Below are positions 1 to 5,007 of a stretch of 8,021 nt of DNA, piece after piece. Under the pieces are notes generated by a model. That model made no database searches. It was not told the DNA's origin and was given only the letters and a program-made list of their open reading frames with translations. A program made the position numbers and the translations under genes. The stretch is from NCBI GenBank assembly GCA_030152805.1, contig JASLIG010000006.1, positions 1-8,021 on the forward strand, read 5' to 3'. Position 1 is the stretch's first letter. Each line of letters begins with the position of its first letter. The stretch is from Solirubrobacterales bacterium. GTDB lineage: Bacteria > Actinomycetota > Thermoleophilia > Solirubrobacterales > 70-9.

Positions 1-207
1 GGCGCGCAATCCGGTGATGACCGCCATCAGCTCCATCCGGTTGTTCGTGGTTTCGAAGTCGCCCTCGGAGAGCTCCCACTGCTCGGCGATGCTGCCATCG
101 GAACGGCGGGCGACCAGTACTGCCGCGTACCCACCGGCGCCAGTGGTCTTGTGGGCGCAGGCGCCGTCGGTCCAGATCTCGTATGTGAGGTCGCCGGGTG
201 AAGCCAC
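1..207 (-). CDS. rnhA: Ribonuclease HI, N-terminal part (gene runs off the left edge)
   Basis: Endonuclease that cuts the RNA strand of RNA-DNA hybrids, for example Okazaki primers and R-loops, in the cytoplasm with Mg2+. Only the first 69 codons are in the window. The reverse-strand translation contains the family signature WTDGAC at residues 12-17, a Gly-rich turn (GAGGYAAVL, 23-31) and TTNNRMELMAVI at 53-64. D14 and E59 match the first two catalytic acids (E. coli D10 and E48); the later acids lie outside. GTG at 207-205 is taken as the start. It is the first start-type codon after an in-frame stop, which is the stop of the upstream ThpR-family gene itself, and it puts the usual dozen residues before TDG. 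No strong Shine-Dalgarno is visible. The gene follows the ThpR-family gene by 96 nt on the same strand, so co-transcription is possible. Confidence 0.9.
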   Translation of the reverse strand, partial: MASPGDLTYEIWTDGACAHKTTGAGGYAAVLVARRSDGSIAEQWELSEGDFETTNNRMELMAVITGLRA

Positions 208-220
208 GATGCCCGCAGTC

Positions 221-268
221 TGCCTAACGACAGTCGATGGCGGGCCTTGACCAGGTTCTTGCCTAACG
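221..268 (-). repeat. Direct 9-bp repeat upstream of rnhA
   Basis: The sequence CGTTAGGCA (minus strand) occurs exactly twice, at 268-260 and 229-221, with a 39-nt period, between the ThpR-family stop and the rnhA start. It could be a regulator binding site or chance. No promoter was recognised with it. Confidence 0.45.
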
Positions 269-303
269 CGAGCGCGGTCGCTTCGTCCTTCCTCTGCCGT
301 CCA

Positions 304-954
304 TCAACGTTCTCCCTGGTGGAGAGTCGCGTAGGTCGACCCCGGCAGATCGGCCTTGCCCATCAGCGAGTAGCGCGCTCCGTCCGGTCGCATTTCGGAC
401 CGATAGAGACCAACGCGTCGCCCCTCGAAGGGACCTCGCAGACCCGCCGGGATCGGACGGTCCGGGAGGTCGCGGACCACCTCCGGGCGGCGTGACTTGT
501 GATCCGCGGTCCGCGCCCTGGCGACGGTCAGGTGCGGCCAGAACGTCCGCTCCCTGGGTTCGTAGATGTAGAGCCCCTGGTTCGTGAAGACCGAGCGCAA
601 TCCGATCTGGAGGACTTCCGTCTCCGGCGACTTGGCCGGCAGGGCGAACACGCGAGGAAGCTCCGGCGTCGGCCCTTTCGCCACGATATCGCCCAGCTCG
701 ACCAAGGGCGCGGGGGCAGCTGCGCACAGCTCCCGGATCGCCTCCAGATAGCGGCCAACCTCCCGCTGGGGACGGTGGCCGAGGAACATCAGGACTATGC
801 GCAGCCCGGTGTTGTGACGCAGCGCGGGGTCGGTCAGCGCCTCCTGCTGCCACGCCTCGGCCTCGCGGCGCACCATCTCGGGCAGGTCGAGGGCGACGAG
901 CAGCCGCACCCTGCCGCGTCCCGGATTCGCGCCTCCGTTGCGGCCCGCGGCCAT
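304..954 (-). CDS. 2'-5' RNA ligase / RNA 2',3'-cyclic phosphodiesterase family protein, first HxT motif altered
   Basis: A 216-residue protein of the ThpR/LigT (2H phosphoesterase) family, which opens 2',3'-cyclic phosphates on RNA and can join 2'-5' linkages in vitro. The N-terminal strand RLLVALDLP (17-25), the central FLG (57-59), the motif HLTV (141-144) and the C-terminal block LYRSEMRPDGARYSLM (183-198) all fit the family in order and length. Active members carry two HxT motifs. Here the second is intact, but the first, normally His-x-Thr-Leu-x-Phe-Leu-Gly, reads Arg52-Ile-Val54-Leu-Met-Phe-Leu-Gly, so both catalytic positions are replaced. The protein may be inactive, RNA-binding only, or changed in mechanism. 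The ATG shares one base with the upstream stop (TGATG), indicating translational coupling to the small gene before it. Family assignment is firm; catalytic activity is doubtful. Confidence 0.85.
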   Translation of the reverse strand: MAAGRNGGANPGRGRVRLLVALDLPEMVRREAEAWQQEALTDPALRHNTGLRIVLMFLGHRPQREVGRYLEAIRELCAAAPAPLVELGDIVAKGPTPELPRVFALPAKSPETEVLQIGLRSVFTNQGLYIYEPRERTFWPHLTVARARTADHKSRRPEVVRDLPDRPIPAGLRGPFEGRRVGLYRSEMRPDGARYSLMGKADLPGSTYATLHQGER

Positions 955-1352
955 CAGGACGCGACCTCCTCGGCGTCGGTGTAGACGAGGACGGCTTCGC
1001 AGGCCCGCATCGTCGCGACAAGGCCCTCGACGGGGGCGACCGAGTCGCGTTCCCTGATTGCGTCGTGGAACCCGCCCTCGGTTTCCTCGCGGATGCGCTT
1101 CATCAGCGCCGAAAGCTCGGAGTGCGGCATCGTCAACTCAACCTGGCCGCTGCTCCCGTCCTCATGCCAGCCGATGTCCTCCAGCAGCCGGAAGTCGTCG
1201 GCGAACTCTCTCGCCAGCCTTTCGGCGCCAGGAACGTCGCCCTGACGCTCCAACAGGGTGAAGACATCGCTCAGGCCAACCAGGTGAGTGCGAACCGCCT
1301 GGTAGATCGCCTCTCGCTGGTCGCGGGTGAGCTTGATCGCTGATCGGGCCAT
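954..1352 (-). CDS. Uncharacterised small, probably all-helical protein
   Basis: A 132-residue acidic protein without a signal peptide or membrane segment. It begins with a helix containing LTRDQREAIYQAV, followed by a stretch rich in charged and Leu residues with DDFRLLEDIGWHED (about 58-71), and ends in an Ala/Glu/Val-rich helix. It resembles in style a family of unnamed actinobacterial proteins with a conserved D-LR-L-DLGW core; that is recollection, not a search result, and I assign no function. ATG at 1352 is preferred over an ATG eight codons upstream because AAAGGGGGG sits just before it at good spacing and the homology-like region begins there. The stop overlaps the ThpR-family ATG by one base, so the two proteins are likely made together. 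Confidence 0.8.
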   Translation of the reverse strand: MARSAIKLTRDQREAIYQAVRTHLVGLSDVFTLLERQGDVPGAERLAREFADDFRLLEDIGWHEDGSSGQVELTMPHSELSALMKRIREETEGGFHDAIRERDSVAPVEGLVATMRACEAVLVYTDAEEVAS

Positions 1353-1373
1353 GTGCCCCCCTTTCGGTGAGGG

Positions 1374-1401
1374 CACCTAGAACCGCCGCACGCGGCGTCA
1401 A
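1374..1401 (-). promoter_or_regulatory. Weak candidate promoter for the small gene/ThpR-family pair
   Basis: On the minus strand TTGACG (1401-1396) is followed after 16 nt by TAGGTG (1379-1374), about 20 nt before the ATG. The -35 is good and the -10 poor. A small GC hairpin (CGCCG/CGGCG) lies in the spacer. This is inference only. Confidence 0.25.
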
Positions 1402-1439
1402 TCGAAGCTAAGACGGGTACCGTCTCTCCCGCATCGAAG
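1401..1439. repeat. Inverted repeat flanked by direct repeats, possible operator
   Basis: AGACGG-GTA-CCGTCT (1411-1425) is a perfect 6-3-6 inverted repeat. It is flanked by two copies of ATCGAAG (1401-1407 and 1433-1439). It lies just upstream of the candidate promoter for the small gene, where an operator could sit. Confidence 0.4.
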
Positions 1440-1457
1440 GTTGGTTCTTCGGTGCCG

Positions 1458-1488
1458 GGCCCCGGGGCGTTCAAGCGCCGCCGGGGCC
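1458..1488. repeat. Very GC-rich hairpin
   Basis: GGCCCCGGGGCG (1458-1469) pairs with 1476-1488, leaving one unpaired base, across the loop TTCAAG. On the plus strand it is followed by GTTTATT, which makes it terminator-like, but no plus-strand gene is seen before it. It lies between the tRNA-Met terminator and the promoter region of the leftward genes. Confidence 0.5.
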
Positions 1489-1571
1489 GTTTATTCGCGT
1501 TTCTCGCGGGCGAACGTAGGTGGACCGGGAGCCCTGCGCAAGGGCTGGAATCGACCTCTCTCAGACCTCGT

Positions 1572-1595
1572 GTTGCCCCAGGCGTTGCCCCAGGG
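1572..1595. repeat. Two tandem copies of a 12-bp unit
   Basis: GTTGCCCCAGGC (1572-1583) is followed directly by GTTGCCCCAGGG (1584-1595), eleven of twelve bases the same. It is non-coding as far as can be seen. The rest of 1489-1623 holds nothing recognisable apart from AGACCTC/GAGGTCT arms at 1563-1569 and 1614-1620. Confidence 0.6.
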
Positions 1596-1623
1596 CGTTT
1601 TTTGGCCGATTTTGAGGTCTCCC

Positions 1624-1656
1624 AAAAACGCGAAAACCCGCTTGATAAGCGGGTTT
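1624..1656 (-). terminator. Rho-independent terminator of the tRNA-Met gene
   Basis: Reading leftward, AAACCCGCTT (1656-1647) and AAGCGGGTTT (1643-1634) form a perfect 10-bp stem with a 3-nt loop. A T-rich tail (TTTTCGCGTTTTT) continues to about 1624. It starts 9 nt after the tRNA 3' end, as expected for a single-gene tRNA transcript. Confidence 0.8.
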
Positions 1657-1664
1657 CCGTCCTA

Positions 1665-1738
<74 letters not shown>

Positions 1739-1749
1739 GCGGTAGGGGC

Positions 1750-1777
1750 ATGCTAGCAACGTGGAGGTCGCTGTCTA
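1750..1777 (-). promoter_or_regulatory. Sigma-70-type promoter for initiator tRNA-Met
   Basis: On the minus strand TAGACA (1777-1772) and TAGCAT (1755-1750) are separated by 16 nt. The -10 box ends 11 nt before the mature tRNA, leaving room for a short 5' leader trimmed by RNase P. The element lies within the 54-nt gap shared with the divergent ppx gene, so the two transcription units may compete. Confidence 0.55.
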
Positions 1778-1792
1778 CATAGAGTCCGGGGC

Positions 1793-2734
1793 ATGGCTGG
1801 GGATGCCCAACTGGTCGCGGTGGTCGACATCGGCTCGAACTCGACGCGATTGCTGATCGCGGAGGTTGCCGATGGGCGAGTGACCGAGGTAGAGCGGCAG
1901 AGTCGGGTGACGCGGCTGGGGCGCGGGGTCGACCTGGCGGGGCAGCTCTCGGCCGAGGCGATCGAGGCGGCGTGCGAGGCGATCGCCGACTACATGGCGA
2001 TCTGCCGCGAGGCTGGCGTCGAGAGGGTCGAGGCGATCGCGACCAGCGCGGTCCGCGACGCCTCCAACGGCAGCGCCTTCGTCGCCGAGCTGCGCGAGCG
2101 CTTCGCGCTTGCCGCTCGGGTCCTCGACGGCGAGGAGGAGGCCCGCCTCACCTACCTCGGCGCCACCTGCGAGCGGCACCCCACGGAGCCGACGCTGGTC
2201 GTCGACATCGGCGGTGGCTCGACCGAGCTGATCGTCGGCACGGGCGAGGAGATCGCCTTCCACACCTCGCTGCAAGCCGGCGTCGTCCGCCACAGCGAGC
2301 GGCACATCACCAGCGACCCGCCCAGCGCGATCGAGCTCGAGGAGCTCGCCAGCGACGTGCGGGGACTGATCGAGCAGGCGGTCGCCGGTCAGCAGGCCGC
2401 AGCGGCGAGCGCCGGGATCGCCGTGGCCGGCACACCGACCTCACTGGCGTCGATCGAGATCGGCCTCGAGCCCTACGATCCAAGGCAAGTACACGGGCAT
2501 ACACTCACCTTGGAGGCGATCCAGCGGCTGCTCTCACGATTGGCGTCTGCCCCGCTGTCCAAACGGGTTGAAATCACCGGCCTGCACCCAGACCGGGCGC
2601 CAAATATCGTCGCTGGGGTGGTCATATTGGTGGAGACCATGCGCGCCTTCGACCTCGATCGCATCGAGGTGTCCGAGCACGACATCCTCTACGGCACTGC
2701 GATCAGCGCTGTATCCGCTTTGGAATGCGGATAA
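1793..2734 (+). CDS. ppx: Exopolyphosphatase / guanosine pentaphosphatase family (short Ppx/GppA)
   Basis: A 313-residue enzyme of the actin-like ATPase fold that removes terminal phosphates from polyphosphate and, in some members, hydrolyses pppGpp. The phosphate-1 loop is DIGSNSTRLLIAEV (12-25). The catalytic-Glu region is GEEEARLTYLG (113-123). Phosphate-2 is VVDIGGGSTELIVG (136-149). The C-terminal motifs TPTSLASIEIGL (214-225), HGHTL (234-238) and SEHDILYG (294-301) are also present. The length fits the short single-module actinobacterial type, which lacks the C-terminal HD-like extension of E. coli Ppx. Polyphosphatase and pppGpp phosphatase activities cannot be told apart from sequence. 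ATG at 1793 is chosen because the family usually begins a few residues before the DIGSNS loop; the ribosome site is weak (GGGG). From about base 2480 the codons become visibly less GC-biased than in the first two thirds. Confidence 0.92.
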   Translation: MAGDAQLVAVVDIGSNSTRLLIAEVADGRVTEVERQSRVTRLGRGVDLAGQLSAEAIEAACEAIADYMAICREAGVERVEAIATSAVRDASNGSAFVAELRERFALAARVLDGEEEARLTYLGATCERHPTEPTLVVDIGGGSTELIVGTGEEIAFHTSLQAGVVRHSERHITSDPPSAIELEELASDVRGLIEQAVAGQQAAAASAGIAVAGTPTSLASIEIGLEPYDPRQVHGHTLTLEAIQRLLSRLASAPLSKRVEITGLHPDRAPNIVAGVVILVETMRAFDLDRIEVSEHDILYGTAISAVSALECG

Positions 2735-3011
2735 CGCCGTATTCTCATCGGACGGTAATCTGCTGTTCCTATATGTACAGGGGGGCCCAACCCAGCGCTA
2801 CAGATGGGTTAAACCTGGCACCTTACCCCCAAAAGTTGGTAGCCTTCACGTCATTGATTGTAGGTAGCAGGAGGAGAGCCAACTAGACGTATCGGACAGG
2901 CGAGCAGATAATCGACGCATCGGGAAAGAGGTGGGGCATACCACCCCAGACCCGGTACAAGGGCTCAGGCGATTTGCCGCATCATGGCGCCTCCCGCCGC
3001 TTGGGTCCACC
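2735..3011. other. Intergenic region with no recognisable gene
   Basis: Between the convergent ppx and TPP-enzyme genes. I see no convincing coding frame, known riboswitch or RNA gene. Minor structures are AACCCA/TGGGTT arms around a 10-nt loop shortly after ppx and a short TGGGG/CCCCA hairpin near 2930-2950. Base composition is less GC-rich than the flanking genes. No good terminator follows ppx on the plus strand. Confidence 0.5.
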
Positions 3012-3061
3012 AAATAAGAACTGGTCCCTGAAGACGTACCCCTGCCCGTCCTGAGGGACCA
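3012..3061 (-). terminator. Probable terminator hairpin for the TPP-enzyme gene
   Basis: Reading leftward, TGGTCCCTCAGGACG (3061-3047) pairs with 3036-3022 (13 of 15 positions) over a 10-nt loop and is followed by GTTCTTATTT (3021-3012). It lies about 70 nt beyond the stop codon and behind a second hairpin. The tail is imperfect, hence moderate confidence. Confidence 0.5.
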
Positions 3062-3065
3062 ACTT

Positions 3066-3095
3066 GAATCGGCCGCCAGCGATGGCGGTCGATTC
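3066..3095. repeat. 13-bp stem hairpin after the TPP-enzyme gene
   Basis: GAATCGGCCGCCA (3066-3078) and TGGCGGTCGATTC (3083-3095) pair along 13 positions with one G-U, with the 4-nt loop GCGA on the plus strand. It starts about 33 nt past the stop at 3129 and is followed on the minus strand by the terminator-like hairpin. A further partial copy of the same motif (ACCGATTCGGT) lies just before the stop-proximal side, at about 3105-3115. Confidence 0.6.
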
Positions 3096-3128
3096 TCGTC
3101 TGGGACCGATTCGGTGGCAGCGACCCGT

Positions 3129-4739
3129 TCAGGCCAGGTTCGACTTACGCGGGTAGACGACCTCTGGATCGGTGAGCACGTTGACCAGGGTCGGGCGTCC
3201 GGACTCGAATGCGCGCTCCAGCGCCGGTCGCAGCTGACCCGGCTCGCGGACCAGGATGCCATCGCAACCGAGCGCCTCGACGACCTGCTCATAGGGCGTC
3301 TCCGGTCGCAGCTCCGCCGCCACCGAGTAGCCGTAGAGGAACTTCATCGGGTGGTGCTCGAGCGCCCAGATTCCGTTGTTGCCCATCACGCCCACCACCG
3401 GCAGGCCGTGGCGCGCCATCGTGTCGAACTCCATGCCGGCGAAGCCGAAGGCGCCGTCGCCGAGCAACAGGCAGACCTGGCGACCGGGGTGCGCCAGCTT
3501 GGCCCCGATCGCTTGCCCCGGTCCGGCGCCGAGACAGCCGAACGGCCCCGGATCCATCCAGCAGCCGGGCTGATAGGTGTCGACGAAGCGTCCGGCGTAG
3601 GAGACGAAGTCGCCGCCATCGCCGACCACAATCGCGTCGCGCTCGAGCACTTCGCCCAGCTCCTTGTAGACGCGGACGGGGTGCAGCGGCGAGCGCGCGT
3701 CGCTCAGCTCCTCCTGCTCGGCGGCCCGCTTCTCCTCCTCCACCTTGTGCAGCTGCTCCAGCCAAGGCGCGGTGCGGCCGCCGCCCTCACCCACCGACTC
3801 GCGAATCGCCGCCAGGCTGGCGGCGATATCGCCGACCAGATCGACGTCCGGCAGCCGGTTGGCCGTGAGCGCGTTTGGCGCCGCATCGAGGCGGATCAGC
3901 TTGGCCTGCTCGGCGATGCTGGCGCCAAAGCCAAGCCGGAAGTCGAGCGGCACACCGACCACCAGCGCGACGTCGGCGCCTCCCAGCCCGGCGCCCCGCG
4001 CGCGGCTGAAGGCGAGCTCATGATCGGCCGGCAGGCACCCACGACCGAGGCCGTTGAGGAAGACCGGGATGCCGAGCGCCTCCGCCAGCCCCCGCAGCTC
4101 CTCCTCTCCTCCGCCCCAGTACAGCCCGGTGCCGGCCATGATCGCCGGTCGCTCCGCAGCCGCCAACAACGCCGCCGCCTCCTCGACGCCCGCAGCCGGC
4201 CGCGAGTCGCCCACCGCGGCTTTCGGAATCTCAGCCTCCGCCTCGGTGAAAACGACGTCGAGCGGGTAGTCGACGAAGGCAGGCCCGTAGGGCGGGGCGA
4301 ACGCACAGTCGAGCGCTGCCGCCGTGCGGGCCGCAATCCTCTCCGGATCCTTGACCGTCTCCGCCGACTTGACCAGCGGTGAGACAAAGGGCAGATGGTC
4401 GATCTCCTGCAGCGAGCCCGAGCCCCAGCGCAGCTCCGGCGCCCGCCCGCCCAGCACGCAGACCGGCGATCCGTTTGCCTGCGCTCCGGCGATCGCGCTG
4501 ACCCCGTTGGTCACCCCCGGTCCGGCCGTCAGCGCCGCGACGCCGACCCTTCGCGTCGCCTTCGCGAAGCCCTCCGCGGCGAAGACAGCCGTCTGCTCGT
4601 GGCGCACGTCGACGATCTCGATGCCCTCTACCCGGCAGCCGTCGTATATGGAGAACAGATGTCCCCCAGAAAGCGTGAAGAGGTGCGAGACACCCCTGGA
4701 TTTGAGCGCTTTCGCGACGATCCTCCCGCCGTGCTCCAT
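3129..4739 (-). CDS. ilvG: Thiamine-diphosphate enzyme of the acetolactate synthase large-subunit family (IlvG-like)
   Basis: A 536-residue soluble enzyme with the three-domain plan of acetolactate synthase and 2-hydroxyacyl-CoA lyase. The N-terminal PYR domain carries the cofactor-activating Glu48 in RHEQTAVFAAEG. Next come an ALTAGPGVTN segment and LQEIDHLPFVSP. The central domain has FSRARGAGLGGADVALVVG. The C-terminal PP domain has GDG at 427-429 and NN at 454-455, which bind Mg2+ and the diphosphate. The N-terminal TLSGGHLFSIYDGC and the C-terminal NVLTDPEVVYPRKSNLA closely match what I recall of M. tuberculosis IlvG (Rv1820). No regulatory small subunit or other branched-chain gene adjoins it, so acetolactate synthase activity is not assured; a C-C lyase of the 2-hydroxyacyl-CoA type is the alternative. 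ATG at 4739 gives the expected N-terminus. No good ribosome site precedes it, so the mRNA may be leaderless. Confidence 0.88.
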   Translation of the reverse strand: MEHGGRIVAKALKSRGVSHLFTLSGGHLFSIYDGCRVEGIEIVDVRHEQTAVFAAEGFAKATRRVGVAALTAGPGVTNGVSAIAGAQANGSPVCVLGGRAPELRWGSGSLQEIDHLPFVSPLVKSAETVKDPERIAARTAAALDCAFAPPYGPAFVDYPLDVVFTEAEAEIPKAAVGDSRPAAGVEEAAALLAAAERPAIMAGTGLYWGGGEEELRGLAEALGIPVFLNGLGRGCLPADHELAFSRARGAGLGGADVALVVGVPLDFRLGFGASIAEQAKLIRLDAAPNALTANRLPDVDLVGDIAASLAAIRESVGEGGGRTAPWLEQLHKVEEEKRAAEQEELSDARSPLHPVRVYKELGEVLERDAIVVGDGGDFVSYAGRFVDTYQPGCWMDPGPFGCLGAGPGQAIGAKLAHPGRQVCLLLGDGAFGFAGMEFDTMARHGLPVVGVMGNNGIWALEHHPMKFLYGYSVAAELRPETPYEQVVEALGCDGILVREPGQLRPALERAFESGRPTLVNVLTDPEVVYPRKSNLA

Positions 4740-4747
4740 GACCCGAG

Positions 4748-4753
4748 CCTATA
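4748..4753 (-). promoter_or_regulatory. Possible -10 element for the ilvG-like gene (near-leaderless mRNA)
   Basis: TATAGG on the minus strand ends 8 nt before the ATG at 4739, so transcription would start at or just before the start codon. No Shine-Dalgarno is evident and no clear -35 was found. The site is within CCTATAGG, a palindrome, in the gap shared with the divergent tRNA gene. Confidence 0.25.
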
Positions 4754-4766
4754 GGGGGCCGGCGGC

Positions 4767-4772
4767 TACTAT
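4767..4772 (+). promoter_or_regulatory. Possible -10 element for tRNA-Leu
   Basis: TACTAT ends 7 nt before the first base of the tRNA, at the right place for a -10 box. The -35 region is not recognisable. Confidence 0.3.
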
Positions 4773-4779
4773 CGGCTTT

Positions 4780-4866
4780 GCCCGGGTGGCGAAATTGGCA
4801 AAAGCGGCGCCCTTAAAAGGCGCTGCCCCACTGGGGGGCTTGCGGGTTCGAATCCCGCCCCGGGCA
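4780..4866 (+). tRNA. tRNA-Leu (anticodon UAA)
   Basis: An 87-nt class II tRNA. The acceptor is GCCCGGG/CCCGGGC. The anticodon stem is GCGCC/GGCGC around the loop CTTAAAA, with anticodon TAA at 4814-4816. The long variable arm (GCCCC/GGGGC) is typical of leucine tRNAs. The T stem is GCGGG/CCCGC with TTCGAAT, and the discriminator is A, as leucyl-tRNA synthetase requires. It reads UUA, a rare codon in GC-rich genomes, and UUG by wobble. The D arm is A-rich and its third pair is a G-A mismatch by my alignment to the E. coli tRNA, yet the invariant GG is present. CCA is not encoded. Confidence 0.95.
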
Positions 4867-4879
4867 TTTCCGGACAGAC

Positions 4880-4907
4880 AACCCGTTTTCGTCAATTTTG
4901 GGTTTTT
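4880..4907 (+). terminator. Weak terminator candidate after tRNA-Leu
   Basis: AACCC (4880-4884) pairs with GGGTT (4900-4904) over a 15-nt loop, and T residues follow to 4907. The stem is only 5 bp, so this is uncertain. The position, 14 nt after the tRNA, is suitable. Confidence 0.35.
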
Positions 4908-4913
4908 AAATCC

Positions 4914-4927
4914 GCACTAAAAAGTGC
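4914..4927. repeat. Small perfect hairpin GCACT-AAAA-AGTGC
   Basis: A 5-bp stem with a 4-nt A loop, about 80 nt before the sigma-factor start. It has no T tail. It may be an operator-like palindrome or chance; no clear promoter was found between it and the sigma gene. Confidence 0.35.
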
Positions 4928-4996
4928 CGAGGTACCGCAACTTGGGCGCTGCTACGGTGTCCTTGAGCTAGAAGACAAACGCCTTCCTGGTTCAAC

Positions 4997-5001
4997 GGAG
5001 G
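4997..5001 (+). promoter_or_regulatory. Ribosome binding site fixing the TTG start of the sigma factor
   Basis: GGAGG with a 6-nt spacer to the TTG at 5008. This is a strong Shine-Dalgarno and the main reason for accepting the unusual start codon; the first internal ATG lies at residue 33, inside the sigma domain. Confidence 0.8.
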
Positions 5002-5007
5002 ATTCGC

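Noticed and set aside
805..816. HNT at residues 47-49 of the ThpR-family protein as a shifted HxT motif
   Set aside because: It lies five residues before the position fixed by the following FLG strand, so it would not point into the catalytic cleft; kept only as a remote possibility.
2880..2960. Riboswitch or structured RNA in the spacer (GGACAGG and purine-rich stretches)
   Set aside because: No known riboswitch core fits, and the only genes nearby run away from or into the spacer, so nothing would be controlled.
2982..3131. Possible stop-codon read-through of the ilvG-like gene: 48 sense codons follow its TGA in frame
   Set aside because: The family ends at the RKSNLA seen just before the TGA, and the extension coincides with the hairpins, whose pairing explains its protein-like appearance.
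3114..4382. Long open frame on the plus strand opposite the ilvG-like gene (422 codons)
   Set aside because: Shadow frame caused by GC-biased codons of the real gene; its translation is a low-complexity Arg/Ala/Gln-rich string without domains.
4324..4920. Plus-strand open frame covering tRNA-Leu
   Set aside because: Its tail is a translation of the tRNA itself and the rest is antisense to the ilvG-like gene.
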